The notes below the pieces were generated by a model. The model saw only the letters and a list, made by a program, of their open reading frames with translations. It did not search any database and was not told where the DNA came from. Below, in pieces: positions 63,461 to 64,000 of a DNA stretch of 64,000 nt (its first letter is position 1; every line of letters begins with the position of its first letter). The translations under genes and the position numbers were made by a program. Source of the DNA: Megalodesulfovibrio gigas DSM 1382 = ATCC 19364 (lineage in GTDB: Bacteria > Desulfobacterota > Desulfovibrionia > Desulfovibrionales > Desulfovibrionaceae); contig NC_022444.1 in assembly GCF_000468495.1 (NCBI RefSeq), forward strand, positions 1,853,161 through 1,917,160, read 5' to 3'.

Positions 63461-64000
63461 ATGTTGAAAGGTCTCACCGTCGCAGCGGCTGCTTTGCTGC
63501 TGGCCACCAGCGTGAACTTCGCGCACGCCCAGGCCGCCAGGGACACCATCAAGGTCGTGGGTTCTTCCACGGTCTACCCCTTCTCCACCGTGGTTGCGGA
63601 AACCTTTGGCAAGGGCGGCAAGTTCAAGACGCCCACCATTGAATCCACCGGCACCGGCGGCGGCATGAAGCTGTTCTGCGCCGGCGTGGGCGTGGGCCAC
63701 CCCGACATCACCAACGCCTCCCGCCGCATGAAGAAGTCCGAGTGCGAAGACTGCATGAAGAATGGTGTCAAGGAAGTGGTGGAAGTCAAGGTCGGCTACG
63801 ACGGCATTGTCATCGCCAACTCCAAGAAGACCGGGCTGTTCAAGCTGGCCATCGTGGATTTGTACCGCGCCATGGCCAAGGAAGTGGAAGTTGACGGCAA
63901 GATGGTCGCCAACCCCTTCAAGACCTGGAAGGAAGTGAACCCCGCGCTGCCCGCCGCCAAGATCGAAGTGCTCGGGCCCCCTCCCACATCCGGCACCCGT
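63461..64000 (+). CDS. pstS: Phosphate-binding protein PstS, partial (runs off the window)
   Basis: The first 180 residues of a periplasmic phosphate-binding protein. It has a signal peptide (MLKGLTVAAAALLLATSVNF, cleavage near AHA), then VVGSSTVYPFSTVVAETF, STGTGGGMKLFCAG and ITNASRRMKKSEC, which contain the Ser/Thr and Arg residues that bind phosphate in the family. GAGGAGG precedes the ATG. It follows pstA after 103 bases, an unusual order because pstS normally leads the operon. pstB is not seen and is presumably beyond the window. Confidence 0.93.
   Translation, partial: MLKGLTVAAAALLLATSVNFAHAQAARDTIKVVGSSTVYPFSTVVAETFGKGGKFKTPTIESTGTGGGMKLFCAGVGVGHPDITNASRRMKKSECEDCMKNGVKEVVEVKVGYDGIVIANSKKTGLFKLAIVDLYRAMAKEVEVDGKMVANPFKTWKEVNPALPAAKIEVLGPPPTSGTR

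Overview
The window reads as ordinary chromosome from a GC-rich, Gram-negative anaerobe, most likely a delta-proteobacterium of the Desulfovibrio type (Desulfobacterota). The reasons are the high GC content, the rpmE-DUF1385-prfA-prmC order, a short anaerobe-type ThiC, a RicT/PSP1 protein next to metG, GatCAB-dependent translation and a TRAP transporter. The species assignment is inference. No prophage, insertion sequence or CRISPR array was seen.

Left part (1-24,900). A tightly coupled minus-strand operon carries an HD-domain protein, a nucleotidyltransferase/sugar-transferase-like fusion, hisB, a small lipoprotein and hisA. It diverges from ricT and metG, and an initiator tRNA follows metG. 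Next come acsA, a LytTR regulator with a degenerate receiver, der and mtnA. A hicBA toxin-antitoxin locus follows in which the toxin gene carries an in-frame stop. The next minus-strand operon is gatB-SxtJ-DUF5989-carbamoyltransferase. After that lie several uncharacterised membrane, cytosolic and PilZ proteins, then gpmA and thiC.

Middle part (26,400-48,500) is the information-processing core, almost all on the plus strand: rpmE, a DUF1385 protein, prfA, prmC, four tRNAs, tuf, rpmG, tRNA-Trp, secE, nusG, rplK-rplA-rplJ-rplL, rpoB-rpoC, lepA, lepB and a comM-type AAA ATPase. RNA structures lie where regulation is expected: a long hairpin and a perfect palindrome in the rplA-rplJ gap, a terminator-like attenuator after rplL, and a long hairpin before rpoB.

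Right part (48,500-64,000) is accessory and envelope-related. It holds a secreted protein, a small protein built of 9- and 17-residue repeats, a dctPQM TRAP transporter, a membrane protein overlapping a periplasmic rhodanese, a TSUP permease, a Spy/CpxP-like protein, a membrane Cache-type protein, alanine dehydrogenase and a secreted beta-propeller-like protein. It ends in a phosphate-uptake cluster pstC-pstA-pstS preceded by a well-matched Pho box; pstS runs off the window.

Scattered between genes are about ten copies of two related palindromic elements that serve as terminators. Two intergenic regions carry the same two-element composite. The points I find most worth a second look are these palindromes, the broken hicA, the degenerate LytTR receiver, the sugar-transferase fusion without its acidic dyad, the carbamoyltransferase cassette, the repeat protein and the Pho-box array.
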